Below, one piece after another: positions 16,659 to 25,333 of a DNA stretch of 64,000 nt; positions within the stretch are counted from its first letter, which is position 1, and every line of letters starts with the position of its first letter. The position numbers were made by a program, and so were the translations under genes. Source of the stretch: Bacillus sp. PAMC26568 (GTDB lineage: Bacteria > Bacillota > Bacilli > Bacillales > Bacillaceae); NCBI RefSeq assembly GCF_014235785.1, contig NZ_CP060137.1:1488001-1552000 (forward strand). Direction: 5' to 3'. A model generated the notes under the pieces. That model worked only from the letters and a program-made list of their open reading frames with translations. It ran no database searches and was not told the DNA's origin.

Positions 16659-17594
16659 TTATGAATGAAGTTTCAATTCAGCTTCTGTATGGTTCTTCAA
16701 ATCCTCATAAAACTCGTCAATGATGCGTTCGTACTCTTCACGGTTTTCTGTATAGGACATAGCATGGGATCCTTTTTCAGCAAAATAGATCTTTTTGAAG
16801 CCGGGTTTTTTATCAAATAATTGCTGAGTCATCGCAGCAGGAATGTAATCATCATCCTTGCTGTGGATGAATAAAACAGGATGCTGAATCCGGTCAATCA
16901 CTGAAATCGGTGATACATCCCGGAGGGAATAGCCATCACGAAGCTTCAAAAACCGTCTTGCAATCGGCATCACTAAATAGCCTGGCAGACGAAAATCTGC
17001 TTTTAAGCGATAGAGCAATTGCTCCTGCAAATCAGAAAAAGGACAATCAGCAATATAATAATCAGCTCCATCTTCAACTAGACCAGCATAAAGAAGCGTC
17101 GTAACGGCTCCCATAGATTCCCCGTGAATTCCTAAATGAAGTTCATCCCCAACGCGATCTTTGAGCCAGTTCACAACAGATTGCAGATCAAATTTTTCAT
17201 AATGTCCAAAGCTTGTTGTTTTTCCGCCGGTTTCCCCATGTCTGCGATGATCATAAATGAGCACATTGATTCCCCTGTTTAAAAAGAGCTTCATATACTT
17301 CACGGAATTATAACGATTCATCGTGACTCCATGGCAAATGATCACATAGGAATAAGTTTTATGAGGGGCAATAAGAATGCCTTTAATGTCATAGCCGAAT
17401 TGCGAAGGAATGGAAACTTCAATTTTGTTATAGGCATCATATTCCTTCTCATCGAAATGTCCGTCTTTCGTTTCACGATCAATAATTTCTTTATCTGTCT
17501 TCTTCTTCATATACATCATTTGGTTCGTAAAAAAGAAACCGACGATGAAGATATAGGAGAGGACAATGCCTGCTCCGATTAGCCACTTTTTCAT
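16659..17594 (-). CDS. yqkD: Alpha/beta hydrolase with N-terminal membrane anchor (YqkD-like)
   Basis: A 311-residue hydrolase. Residues 4-24 form a single hydrophobic helix that anchors it to the membrane, with the catalytic domain outside. HGVTMN carries the oxyanion turn, HGESMGA the nucleophile Ser, HSKDDDYIP the acid and GSHAMSY the base His. YDHRRHGETGGKTTS is shared with B. subtilis YqkD. The substrate is unknown. MKKWLIG at 17594 has better spacing to GAGAGGAAG than the ATG at 17600, which is the alternative. Confidence 0.87.
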   Translation of the reverse strand: MKKWLIGAGIVLSYIFIVGFFFTNQMMYMKKKTDKEIIDRETKDGHFDEKEYDAYNKIEVSIPSQFGYDIKGILIAPHKTYSYVIICHGVTMNRYNSVKYMKLFLNRGINVLIYDHRRHGETGGKTTSFGHYEKFDLQSVVNWLKDRVGDELHLGIHGESMGAVTTLLYAGLVEDGADYYIADCPFSDLQEQLLYRLKADFRLPGYLVMPIARRFLKLRDGYSLRDVSPISVIDRIQHPVLFIHSKDDDYIPAAMTQQLFDKKPGFKKIYFAEKGSHAMSYTENREEYERIIDEFYEDLKNHTEAELKLHS

Positions 17595-17690
17595 CAACAT
17601 TCTTCCTCTCTAAGTTCATGACATTATTTTAGCATGAAGCTAGGGCAGTGGAAAATATGTAAAGAGAACTCAGATGCAGCACAACTGTCT

Positions 17691-17724
17691 AAAAAAATAC
17701 AGCAAGCCCCATGGCTTGCTGCAC
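17691..17724 (-). terminator. Terminator of the 42-codon minus-strand gene
   Basis: On the minus strand GCAGCAAGCC and GGCTTGCTGT pair around ATGG and are followed by ATTTTTTT, directly after the stop at 17727. Confidence 0.8.
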
Positions 17725-17726
17725 AA

Positions 17727-17855
17727 TCACTGCTCAGAATTTTGCCGTTTTGTTGGATGAACGGCTTTTTCCATTTCTTCGAATGCTACCGTTTGTTTAA
17801 CAGTATCAGCATTCGGTTTTCCCTTTTGGCTTTTGGATGCTTTTTCATGTGACAT
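17727..17855 (-). CDS. Small hypothetical protein, 42 residues
   Basis: A short basic, hydrophilic protein starting MSHEKASKSQKGKPNADT and ending KRQNSEQ, with no membrane segment or Cys. An AAGGAGTGAT ribosome site 9 bases before the ATG and a strong terminator immediately after the stop support it as a real gene despite its size. I do not recognise a family; its composition recalls small spore-associated proteins, which is only a guess. It is transcribed alone, upstream of yqkD on the same strand. Confidence 0.6.
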   Translation of the reverse strand: MSHEKASKSQKGKPNADTVKQTVAFEEMEKAVHPTKRQNSEQ

Positions 17856-17969
17856 GGAACATCACTCCTTTCTATATTTCATAACGTTTGGAAAAAGAAA
17901 AGAATTTATACGAATAATTGCAACATCCTGCTTATCCATTGCGTATAAAGAGAAAGGAGAGTGAAAAAC

Positions 17970-18278
17970 ATGAAAGCATTTGGAATTGGGATTTTAACAG
18001 CATGTATCGCGGGTATCATCAGTTTAGTTTTGAAAGACCTGCAATTGTTTTTCATCATGATGTCTGCCATTGTCCTCATTTGTTTTGGCATCTCAGGGCT
18101 GCTGACAAATGCATTTGTAAATGGCGACAGAGTAAGAGCGAATTTCCATGCTGAGTCGAAGAAACAAAGAGACGCAAGAACAAGCTGGGCGATTCAAGTG
18201 TTTTTAATAGGTTTGCCAAGCTGTGCGGCTGCTGTAGCGTCAGCATTCATTCTCTTATTTAAAGGCTTTTCTCATTAA
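17970..18278 (+). CDS. Small membrane protein (DUF5316-like)
   Basis: A 102-residue protein with three hydrophobic helices: residues 3-20, 25-48 and about 75-98, separated by a charged loop (GDRVRANFHAESKKQRDAR). The layout resembles DUF5316 proteins of Bacillus, whose function is unknown. ATG at 17970 follows AAGGAGA by 9 bases; an in-frame GTG at 17961 is too close to that site. It is monocistronic. Confidence 0.65.
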   Translation: MKAFGIGILTACIAGIISLVLKDLQLFFIMMSAIVLICFGISGLLTNAFVNGDRVRANFHAESKKQRDARTSWAIQVFLIGLPSCAAAVASAFILLFKGFSH

Positions 18279-18290
18279 ATAAAAGCCTTT
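18261..18290. terminator. Palindrome after the DUF5316-like gene
   Basis: AAAGGCTTTT and AAAAGCCTTT are perfect arms around a 10-base loop. Only three T follow, so terminator activity is plausible but not certain. Confidence 0.45.
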
Positions 18291-18335
18291 AGGCATAACG
18301 AGTCATGAAAAAAACCAGCCAAAGTGAACTCAACC

Positions 18336-19241
18336 TTATTTAACAGCATTTGCCCGTTTGTTTAAATGGTATTGTTTGCTTTGAATTGCTCCTGCAAGAT
18401 GAGGTTCGATTAATTCGACGGCTTTAAAAAGCTGATTCATGTCAATTCCAGTTTTAATATTTAAAGCATGAAGCATGCCGAGGACATCCTCTGTCGCCGC
18501 ATTTCCAGTAGCACCTGGTGCGAATGGACAGCCTCCAAGCCCTCCTGCAGAGGTGTCAAATCTGTCAATTCCTGCCTGCAAGGCAGCAAAAATGTTGGCC
18601 AGAGCCATGCCGCGTGTATCATGAAAGTGAGCAGTCAGCAGCACGTCGGGAAATCGTGATTTTAATTGGGAAAACAGCTCAAAAACTTCAAGAGGATTTG
18701 CCATGCCAATCGTATCTGCTACACTGAGGTCATCGACCCCTGCATCTGCAAACTGCTGACAAATAGTCAGTACATCATCAGGATGAATTCTCCCTTCGTA
18801 AGGACAATAAAAAGAAGTAGAGATACAGGCGCGCACAAAGAATTGTTCCGCTTTCAGCTGACGAATCACCGGCAGCAGGGACGCCATGCTTTCCTTCGTT
18901 GTTCTGTTAATATTTTTCAGATTAAAGGACTCGCTTACGCCAACGAAGAAGGCAACACTGTCACACTTTGCCTCTTTTGCCAGCTCCACGCCTTTTTCAT
19001 TTGGAGTCAGTACAATATTTCGATGCTCATCTGTGCAGTATCGAATGATTTCTTCCGCATCCTTCAATTGAGGAACCCATTTGGGAGAGACGAAAGAAGT
19101 CAGCTCCATTTCCTTAAAACCCGCATTTTTTAATGATTTAATGAATTCAATTTTAATTTCTGTCGGTATTTCATTTTTTTCATTTTGAAGCCCGTCGCGC
19201 GGACCAACTTCAATTAAGGTCACATGTTCAGGTAGATTCAA
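18336..19241 (-). CDS. mvaB: Hydroxymethylglutaryl-CoA lyase
   Basis: Cleaves HMG-CoA to acetoacetate and acetyl-CoA, the last step of leucine breakdown. The 301 residues form a TIM-barrel of the DRE-TIM family: EVGPRDGLQN near the start has the catalytic Arg-Asp, HFHDTRG the metal-binding His residues, and GGLGGCPFAPGATGN the signature Cys loop. TTG at 19241 aligns the start with known homologues (LNLPEHVTLIEVG); the frame stays open upstream only because it reads through a dispersed repeat. It is divergent from a thiolase-SCOT operon that uses its product, acetoacetate. Confidence 0.92.
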   Translation of the reverse strand: MNLPEHVTLIEVGPRDGLQNEKNEIPTEIKIEFIKSLKNAGFKEMELTSFVSPKWVPQLKDAEEIIRYCTDEHRNIVLTPNEKGVELAKEAKCDSVAFFVGVSESFNLKNINRTTKESMASLLPVIRQLKAEQFFVRACISTSFYCPYEGRIHPDDVLTICQQFADAGVDDLSVADTIGMANPLEVFELFSQLKSRFPDVLLTAHFHDTRGMALANIFAALQAGIDRFDTSAGGLGGCPFAPGATGNAATEDVLGMLHALNIKTGIDMNQLFKAVELIEPHLAGAIQSKQYHLNKRANAVK

Positions 19242-19359
19242 TGAAAGCACCAGCCTTTCTAAAATGGGTGTAAGCAGATAGATGCCTGCAGCCGGTAAAT
19301 TGGCGCAGCCTGAGTGGAATTTCTGTGGCGAAGCAAATGGGCGGTTCCTCATTTCTGTG

Positions 19360-19482
19360 GTGTCCAGCTCCACCTCCTACCCCCTTGGCCAGAACGGCTC
19401 CGCCAGTAAAGGCAAAAAGCGCCTTTTCTGTCGGAACCTTATCTGTCTGCCTGCGCTAAACAGTCGGTTCCGCTTTTCGGTG
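19360..19482 (+). repeat. Dispersed repeat in the mvaB/thiolase divergent gap
   Basis: GTGTCCAGCTCCACCTCC, CTTGGCCAGAACGGCTCCGCC, GCGCCTTTTCTGTCGGAACC and CTGCGCTAAACAG...GGTTCCGCTTTTC match the tandem 122-bp units at about the same length. Unlike most copies it lies upstream of two divergent genes, not at gene ends. Its outer part gives the false N-terminal extension of the mvaB frame. Confidence 0.85.
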
Positions 19483-19612
19483 TAAGGGTTTACATATTTC
19501 TATATTAGTAGTTTACTAGCATTAGATGCAAATGAAATTTGAATCTTAAAAATGTTGAAGGAATTTATCTTTATTTAGCGAAACCAACTATGATCCAATG
19601 AAAAGGGGATGA

Positions 19613-20806
19613 ATGAAAATGAGCAACAATGAAGTGGTTATCGTAAGTGCCGTTAGAACAGCAATTGGAAGCTTTGGAGGAGCGCTGAAAGGTGTATCTG
19701 CACCTGAACTTGGAGCAATCGTAATAAAAGCAGCTTTAGAAAAAGCAGGATTACAAGGAGAGCAAGTAGACGAAGTCATCATGGGGAATGTCCTGCAAGC
19801 AGGACTTGGACAAAATCCGGCACGTCAAGCAGCGATTAAAGCAGGATTGCCGGAAAACATTCCTTCTATGACAATCAATAAAGTGTGCGGCTCAGGGCTG
19901 AAAACCGTACATCTTGCTTTACAGGCCATTTTGTCTGGGGATGCTGATATCATTGTTGCCGGCGGTATGGAAAATATGAGTCAGGCACCGTACATATTAA
20001 AAAATGCGCGCGACGGGTTTAAAATGGGCGATCAAAAGCTGATTGATACGATGATATCAGACGGGTTAACATGCGCTTTTAACAATTATCATATGGGAGT
20101 AACCGCTGAAAATTTATGCGATAAATATGAAATTTCAAGAGCAGAGCAGGATGAATTCTCTGCCTGGAGCCAAAAGAAAGCAACAGACGCTATCCAGGCA
20201 GGAACGTTCAAAGATGAAATCACGCCTGTCGTCATTCCTCAGCGCAAAGGAGATGCTGTCACATTTGACACTGACGAGTTTCCAAGAGCTGGTTCAACGG
20301 CTGAAAAACTCGCTGGCTTGCGACCGGCTTTCAAAAAGGATGGATCAGTAACAGCAGGCAATGCATCTGGAATTAACGATGGAGCTGCAGCAGTCGTTGT
20401 CATGAGCCGTGCAAAAGCAGAAGAACTTGGTATTCAGCCGCTGGTAAAGATTACGGCAAATGGCAACGCAGGCGTTGACCCGAGCATTATGGGAATTGGG
20501 CCGGTTGCAGCGGTGCAAAAAGCGTTTCAAAAGAGCGGGTTAACGATGGAAGATATAGACCTTGTTGAAGCAAATGAAGCGTTCGCAGCACAGTCCATCG
20601 CAGTTGACCGCGAACTTCACTTTGATAAAGAAAAACTGAATGTTAACGGAGGCGCGATCGCTCTTGGCCATCCAATCGGAGCGAGCGGCACAAGAATCCT
20701 GGTTACACTTATTCACGAAATGAAGCGCAGAGATGCAAAACGCGGTTTAGCAACACTTTGCATCGGCGGAGGCCAAGGTGTAGCAACAATCGTCGAAAAT
20801 CTATAA
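19613..20806 (+). CDS. Acetyl-CoA C-acetyltransferase (thiolase)
   Basis: A 397-residue biosynthetic/degradative thiolase II that interconverts acetoacetyl-CoA and two acetyl-CoA. The nucleophilic Cys is in NKVCGSGLK (about residue 92), GHPIGASG holds the His, and CIGGGQG the second Cys. RTAIGSFGG at the N-terminus is typical. ATG at 19613 follows AAGGGGATG; ATG at 19619 is an alternative two codons later. It heads a three-gene operon with both SCOT subunits, 17 bases apart, and so completes acetoacetate degradation. Confidence 0.94.
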   Translation: MKMSNNEVVIVSAVRTAIGSFGGALKGVSAPELGAIVIKAALEKAGLQGEQVDEVIMGNVLQAGLGQNPARQAAIKAGLPENIPSMTINKVCGSGLKTVHLALQAILSGDADIIVAGGMENMSQAPYILKNARDGFKMGDQKLIDTMISDGLTCAFNNYHMGVTAENLCDKYEISRAEQDEFSAWSQKKATDAIQAGTFKDEITPVVIPQRKGDAVTFDTDEFPRAGSTAEKLAGLRPAFKKDGSVTAGNASGINDGAAAVVVMSRAKAEELGIQPLVKITANGNAGVDPSIMGIGPVAAVQKAFQKSGLTMEDIDLVEANEAFAAQSIAVDRELHFDKEKLNVNGGAIALGHPIGASGTRILVTLIHEMKRRDAKRGLATLCIGGGQGVATIVENL

Positions 20807-20823
20807 ATCCAGGGGTGAAAAAA

Positions 20824-21519
20824 ATGAAAACGGTGCATACATCTTTTACAGATGCAGTGAAAGACATAAAAGACGGATCAACATTAATGGTAGGCGGTTT
20901 CGGCCTATGCGGAATCCCTGAGAATCTGATCCTTGCATTAGTAGAAACAGGTGTAAAGGATTTAACGATCATCTCAAACAATTGCGGCGTAGATGATTGG
21001 GGGCTTGGCCTGCTTCTTAAAAACAAGCAGATTAAAAAGATGATCAGCTCATATGTCGGTGAAAATAAGGAATTTGAAAGACAAGTGCTTTCAGGGGAAA
21101 TAGAAGTTGAACTTGTCCCGCAAGGAACGCTTGCTGAAAAAATCCGGGCAGGCGGTGCCGGTATTCCTGCATTCTACACGCCAGCTGGAGTAGGGACACC
21201 AATTGCAGAAGGCAAGGAAACACGTCAATTCGGCGGGAAAGATTACTTGCTTGAGGAAGCGCTCACTGCGGATTTCAGCCTGATTCGTGCATGGAAAGCC
21301 GATAAAATGGGGAATTTGCTATTCAATAAAACAGCCCAAAATTTTAATCCAATGATTGCTGCAGCTGGTAAAGTAACGATTGCTGAGATCGAAGAACTTG
21401 TTGAAGTTGGAGAGATTGCTCCAAGTGAGATTCATACTCCAGGCATCTATGTGCAATCTTTAATACTTGGAGAACAGCAAAAGCGCATTGAACGGTTAAC
21501 TGTGCAAAAGACAGTTTGA
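20824..21519 (+). CDS. scoA: 3-oxoacid CoA-transferase subunit A
   Basis: Subunit A of succinyl-CoA:3-ketoacid CoA-transferase, which moves CoA from succinyl-CoA to acetoacetate. The 231 residues carry the family's [14 protein letters not shown] glycine-rich motif and [14 protein letters not shown] at 20824 is chosen after AGGGGTG; the frame upstream is inside the thiolase gene. The other subunit starts 14 bases after its stop, and the thiolase precedes it. Confidence 0.94.
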   Translation: MKTVHTSFTDAVKDIKDGSTLMVGGFGLCGIPENLILALVETGVKDLTIISNNCGVDDWGLGLLLKNKQIKKMISSYVGENKEFERQVLSGEIEVELVPQGTLAEKIRAGGAGIPAFYTPAGVGTPIAEGKETRQFGGKDYLLEEALTADFSLIRAWKADKMGNLLFNKTAQNFNPMIAAAGKVTIAEIEELVEVGEIAPSEIHTPGIYVQSLILGEQQKRIERLTVQKTV

Positions 21520-21533
21520 TGGGAGGAAAAACG

Positions 21534-22202
21534 ATGATACAGGATAAAGCAGCTGTTCGTGAAAAAATAGCGAGAAGAGCGGAACAGGAAATTGAAAACG
21601 GTTTCTATGTTAATTTGGGCATCGGCATGCCGACGCTTGTGGCTAACTATATAAATGAATCTAAACAGGTAGTCCTTCAATCAGAAAATGGATTGCTAGG
21701 CATTGGGCCGTATCCAAAGGAATCAGATGTTGATCCTGACCTGATTAATGCTGGAAAAGAGACAGTAACTGCTATCCCTGGTTCAGCTTATTTTAACAGT
21801 GCCGAGTCTTTCGCAATGATCCGCGGCGGTCATGTCAATGTGGCGATTTTAGGCGGAATGGAAGTTTCAGAAGCTGGAGATCTTGCAAACTGGATGATAC
21901 CCGGAAAAATGATTAAAGGCATGGGCGGGGCAATGGATCTTGTGCATGGCGCCAAGAAAATCATTGTCATCATGGATCATGTGAACAGAAATGGAGAGCC
22001 AAAAATTTTGAATTCCTGCACTTTGCCGCTGACTGGCGAAAAGGTCGTCCACCGCATTATTACCGATCAGGCTGTTATTGATGTAACAGAGCTTGGCCTG
22101 AAGCTTGTTGAAGTGGCAAAAGGATATACAATCGAAGATATTAAAAAATCAACAGAGCCAGAGCTGATAATTGGAGACGATGTAAAACTTGATGCTTATT
22201 AA
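21534..22202 (+). CDS. scoB: 3-oxoacid CoA-transferase subunit B
   Basis: Subunit B of the CoA-transferase, 222 residues. It has the catalytic Glu in QSENGLLG (about residue 46), where the acyl-glutamate-CoA intermediate forms, with NLGIGMP and [11 protein letters not shown] also typical. ATG at 21534 follows GGGAGG by 8 bases. It ends the thiolase-scoA-scoB operon. Together with HMG-CoA lyase across the gap it turns the leucine breakdown product acetoacetate into acetyl-CoA. Confidence 0.94.
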   Translation: MIQDKAAVREKIARRAEQEIENGFYVNLGIGMPTLVANYINESKQVVLQSENGLLGIGPYPKESDVDPDLINAGKETVTAIPGSAYFNSAESFAMIRGGHVNVAILGGMEVSEAGDLANWMIPGKMIKGMGGAMDLVHGAKKIIVIMDHVNRNGEPKILNSCTLPLTGEKVVHRIITDQAVIDVTELGLKLVEVAKGYTIEDIKKSTEPELIIGDDVKLDAY

Positions 22203-22269
22203 TCGGGTAAAATCGCTTTCTAAAAACCGTCTTTCTTGTATATAATGAGAGGATACGGGAGTGATCATC

Positions 22270-22524
22270 ATGGCTAAAAAACAAAAGAAACAGCAAAAGA
22301 CGCAGCCCAAAAAAGCAGACGATAAACTAAACTTAAAAGATCATATAGAGTCTGACTTGTTCCAGCAGCTTTCCAACATGAAAAAAGGCTTGATGGAAGA
22401 ACAAGAACAGAAGATTGAAGAAGAGCGTCTTCAGAAAATAAAAGAGAAAAAAGAAAAAGAGAAGAACAAAAGTTTCGAAGAGCTGCTGAATGACAGCAAT
22501 CTGAAGTGGAATGATTATAAATAA
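22270..22524 (+). CDS. yqkE: YqkE-like protein (DUF3886)
   Basis: An 84-residue, extremely Lys/Glu/Gln-rich protein predicted to be a long helix or coiled coil (KIEEERLQKIKEKKEKEK), with a conserved end FEELLNDSNLKWNDYK. Function is unknown; the family is widespread in Bacillaceae. ATG at 22270 follows CGGGAGTGAT. In B. subtilis yqkE directly follows yqkD, so the mvaB-thiolase-sco block lies between two normally adjacent genes. Confidence 0.82.
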   Translation: MAKKQKKQQKTQPKKADDKLNLKDHIESDLFQQLSNMKKGLMEEQEQKIEEERLQKIKEKKEKEKNKSFEELLNDSNLKWNDYK

Positions 22525-22526
22525 AC

Positions 22527-22587
22527 AAAAAAAGAAACTGACTCTAAAGGCTGAGAAACAACGCCTTTGTTGAGTCAGTTTTTTTTG
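22527..22587 (+). terminator. Terminator of yqkE
   Basis: AACTGACTC-TAAAGGC and GCCTTTG-TTGAGTCAGTT pair around an 11-base loop, with eight T following. The arms resemble those of the hairpin at 24112. Confidence 0.8.
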
Positions 22588-22589
22588 AC

Positions 22590-23001
22590 TCAAGCCCTGA
22601 AAAATGATAAATATTTTGCGTTGGATCGAATGCACTGGCATTCAATGAATACGACTTCGATACCTAAATGAATCAAGTATTATGAAAGTCACTGAAAAAC
22701 AACGCTTCTATGTATTATCAACATATTAAAAGCTTTATAGATTAGGATACAACAGATAATTGAATAAGAGATTTTCAGATAGTTGAATAGGTAAATGATA
22801 AGTGCAAAATGACACATTTTTTGTCAGTTGCCGTCGGAAAAAAATAAAAAAGTATAAAGATTCTTTAACTTGATAATGACATATAGTCCATATCCCCCCG
22901 AAATATTATAAAAATTGTCGAAAAATGTGTTTTTATCAGAGGTTGTTCCCCCAGACGAAAACTCACTGTATGAATAAAATATGGTGAAAGGAGAGATTGA
23001 G
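22590..23001. other. AT-rich gap before the coat genes
   Basis: About 410 bases of very AT-rich DNA with no ORF, hairpin-plus-T-run or repeat that I can support. It should carry the coat-gene promoter, but I could not place a good sigma-K or sigma-E match. Confidence 0.4.
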
Positions 23002-23181
23002 ATGGATAAGAATGCAACAAATCTTTTTGTTCAACTACTTTTGGAAAAATACGGTATTGATTCAAAGCTTAAAGCCATTCCAGAGGAAAAGAAAGAGCCT
23101 CTTAGAAAAATGGTTAATCAGTTAAATGGGCAAGTAGAGGAATTTCTTCAAAATGTAATGACACAGAAAGGGGGGAAATAG
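23002..23181 (+). CDS. Small coat-locus protein (CotX partner)
   Basis: A 59-residue hydrophilic protein (MDKNATNLFVQLLLEKYGID... to ...MTQKGGK), probably helical, located one base before a CotX-domain gene. Small proteins of this type accompany CotX/CotV-type genes in Bacillus, so a coat-associated role is inferred from context; I cannot name the family with certainty. ATG at 23002 follows AAAGGAGAG; an upstream in-frame ATG lacks a ribosome site. Confidence 0.6.
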   Translation: MDKNATNLFVQLLLEKYGIDSKLKAIPEEKKEPLRKMVNQLNGQVEEFLQNVMTQKGGK

Positions 23182-23182
23182 A

Positions 23183-23644
23183 ATGGCTAGAGGCAGAGTT
23201 ATTTTCTCAGATTTTAATGGAAACAATAGCAACAATGAAACTCAAGATGAAAACTTTCAATCTGCTGGAACTAATGTATCTCAAAGTGCTCGAAACAGTA
23301 CTCGCATTTCTCAAAGATCTTCAGAAAGAATTAAGATTGTAGATTCTACAGATGTTAACCTATTAACTATTGATGTGCAGGCGGCTGCGGCACTTCAAGC
23401 AGCTATACAGGCAGCAATTACTCTAATTGTTAGAATTTCATTTGCAGACGATATTGAGGGTGCAGATAGATTTACAGAAGAATTGTTCCAGTTTGCCCGC
23501 ATTGAACAAATTAATGAACAAGAGATTATTATTAATAATTCTCATAATATTAATGTTGGTGCTTTAGATCTGGATGTTGTTATTACAATTCAAGTTTTAC
23601 TTCAAGTTTTAGCAGCATTAGCTATTAGCTTGGATATTCTTTAA
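23183..23644 (+). CDS. Spore coat protein, CotX domain
   Basis: A 153-residue protein whose first 50 residues are Asn/Ser/Gln-rich and probably disordered. Then comes a hydrophobic, Ala/Gln-rich block, VNLLTIDVQAAAALQAAIQA, and a second one, NVGALDLDVVITIQVLLQVL; the duplicated hydrophobic blocks fit the CotX/CotV coat protein domain. CotX-type proteins form the outer insoluble coat or crust. Translation follows AAGGGGGG at 23168. No transmembrane topology is implied: these segments drive assembly. Confidence 0.78.
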   Translation: MARGRVIFSDFNGNNSNNETQDENFQSAGTNVSQSARNSTRISQRSSERIKIVDSTDVNLLTIDVQAAAALQAAIQAAITLIVRISFADDIEGADRFTEELFQFARIEQINEQEIIINNSHNINVGALDLDVVITIQVLLQVLAALAISLDIL

Positions 23645-23659
23645 AACTGACTTAAAAAG

Positions 23660-23701
23660 AGGGTGATGTACCAAAAGTCTAGCTTTTGGGCACCCTTTTT
23701 T
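23660..23701 (+). terminator. Terminator of the coat locus
   Basis: GGGTG...CCAAAAG and CTTTTGG-GCACCC pair around TCTAG and are followed by TTTTTT, 16 bases after the CotX stop. Confidence 0.8.
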
Positions 23702-23836
23702 GTGCATTGAAGTTACCACAACAAACACCGTAGAGAGCGCCTCTCAACTAACCAAAAAATCGCACGCTTCAAAAAGCGAATCGACAGCTTTCGAAGACTG
23801 ATCGGGCTGCGACTTTTATGCGATGAAGGAAGACAT

Positions 23837-24043
23837 ATGAAAAATGGGCAGCTGGGTACAATGCGCAAATTGGAACTGAAAATCAATAATCAATTTATCA
23901 CAGGCTTCAGTGTTCACCTGCGTTCAGGTGATACAGGATGTCTCATTCCACATTTTAACCTATTAAAACGTATAACCGACCAAAACCAAATTCGCTCATT
24001 GCCGATTGGGGATATGGCAGTACATATCAAAAAGGCTATATAA
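23837..24043 (+). CDS. Unidentified small ORF, possibly a gene remnant
   Basis: A 68-codon frame starting MKNGQLGTMRKLELKINNQF after a GAAGGAAGA site and ending DMAVHIKKAI. The same frame stays open and protein-like for about 40 codons upstream (Arg/Lys-rich, RFKKRIDSFRRL) without a start codon, suggesting a longer gene that lost its beginning. I do not recognise the family. It is followed by a hairpin at 24112. It may belong to the coat locus or to a lost mobile element. Confidence 0.4.
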   Translation: MKNGQLGTMRKLELKINNQFITGFSVHLRSGDTGCLIPHFNLLKRITDQNQIRSLPIGDMAVHIKKAI

Positions 24044-24111
24044 TAGAGGGAAATCTCTCTTATACAACCGAAAAACACCAATAAATAACCAAAATATATT
24101 CTAAACTAAAA

Positions 24112-24153
24112 AACTGACTCAAAAGACCGTTGTTCAACGGCCTTTTGAGTCAG
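24112..24153. terminator. Hairpin after the unidentified ORF
   Basis: CTGACTCAAAAG and CTTTTGAGTCAG are perfect 12-base arms with an inner GACCGTTG/CAACGGCC pairing. It could terminate transcription from either side; the T-run is weak. Similar GACTC hairpins end the yqkE unit. Confidence 0.6.
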
Positions 24154-24194
24154 CCTCTTTTAATGTCTTTCCTTTGCTATTTTTGAACAACACT

Positions 24195-24359
24195 TTTTAT
24201 TATCCTCAAGCGGCAGCAAAAGAAGGGATTCATCCCGAAAAAATAGGAAGAATCCACAAGCTTTATACTGCCTGATTTTATTGTTGGCCAGAATGAACAA
24301 TTGTTTTCATTACAGCTGATGCTTTCGAAGAGGCTTTTCTCTGACGACTGTGGAATAAA
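24195..24359 (+). pseudogene. Possible short coding remnant
   Basis: A frame reading AAKEGIHPEKIGRIHKLYTA stops near 24271, and the next frame continues LPDFIVGQNEQLFSLQLML. The change of frame and lack of any start suggest a decayed gene end of unknown origin. Evidence is weak. Confidence 0.2.
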
Positions 24360-25265
24360 TTACGAGCGGTGCTGCCCATACTTTTCAAACTTCGTCAAAG
24401 CCTGCAGAGCAATATATTCCTCACCAGTTAAAGGACGTGCGCTTGCTGCATAGCAATTTGCTTGAACCTGTTCAATTTTGCTGGCCCCAGGAATGATAGA
24501 TCCAACCACATCCTGCTTCAGGCAATACTGCAGGGCCGTTTCTGTCATTGATAAATCTGATTCTGCATGAATAGAAGGAAGCAGATTACGGAGTTCATCC
24601 TCGCTGTATGATAGATAGCCTTCTTCAGAAAGCTTGGATTCCCATTTATCTGTCAGCAGACCTTTTGCTAAAGGACCTCTTCCAATAACGCTGACATTGT
24701 GTTCCTTGAGAAGAGAAAACCATTCCTCAGGCCTTCTGTCAAGCAGGCTGTATTGCATCATGACGGAAACAATCGATGATTTTTCCAAGTACTGCTTAAT
24801 GACATTTGGGCGAATCGAGGAGATTCCGTAATACCGGATAACGCCTTCTTTTTTTAGGTCTTCAAACGCCTCAATTGTTTCATCAATGTTATCTTCAATT
24901 GTGCCGCCATGGAGCTGATACAGATCGATATAATCTGTCTGCAATCGTTTAAGGCTATTTTTCACAGCTTTTTTTATATAAGCTTTAGATGGATCCCACG
25001 TCCAGCTGTCTTTGCTCTCATTCCAGCGGTTGCCAGCCTTCGTTGCAAGGATGATATCGTGTCTTCGATTTTTAAGTGCATCACCGACAAATTCTTCGTT
25101 CAGTCCGAAATCATACAAATCCGCTGTATCAAAATAATTAATTCCTTCATAAACCGCTGCATCAATGATGGATTCTGCCTGCTCTTTATCTGTGCCAAGA
25201 GACATGCAGCCAAGTCCAATTTCGCTGACCAGTAAGTCTGACGTTCCCAACTGTCTTTTTTTCAT
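24360..25265 (-). CDS. yqkF: Aldo/keto reductase (YqkF-like)
   Basis: A 301-residue NADPH-dependent (alpha/beta)8 oxidoreductase. The catalytic tetrad is visible as Asp and Tyr in FDTADLYDFG (about residues 45-54), Lys in ATKAGN and His in LYQLHGG. The C-terminal cofactor loop includes IIPGASKIEQ. Carbonyl substrates are unknown. ATG at 25265 follows GGAGTGAT. It is monocistronic in the same place as B. subtilis yqkF. Confidence 0.92.
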   Translation of the reverse strand: MKKRQLGTSDLLVSEIGLGCMSLGTDKEQAESIIDAAVYEGINYFDTADLYDFGLNEEFVGDALKNRRHDIILATKAGNRWNESKDSWTWDPSKAYIKKAVKNSLKRLQTDYIDLYQLHGGTIEDNIDETIEAFEDLKKEGVIRYYGISSIRPNVIKQYLEKSSIVSVMMQYSLLDRRPEEWFSLLKEHNVSVIGRGPLAKGLLTDKWESKLSEEGYLSYSEDELRNLLPSIHAESDLSMTETALQYCLKQDVVGSIIPGASKIEQVQANCYAASARPLTGEEYIALQALTKFEKYGQHRS

Positions 25266-25333
25266 CGTATCACTCCTGCAGTTTGTCTTTCTTCGACATT
25301 AGTACAAGAGCGGATAAAAAGCAATTGAGACGC

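Noticed and set aside
19242..19373. N-terminal extension of HMG-CoA lyase (44 residues)
   Set aside because: The extension is read partly through the dispersed repeat, does not resemble the family, and the TTG at 19241 gives the correct start.
22274..22641. Phe/Leu-rich minus-strand frames over yqkE
   Set aside because: They are the complement of a Lys/Glu-rich gene; no start signals.
22860..22990. Sigma-K promoter for the coat genes
   Set aside because: CATATAGT at 22880 fits the -10 partly, but no AC element lies at the right distance.
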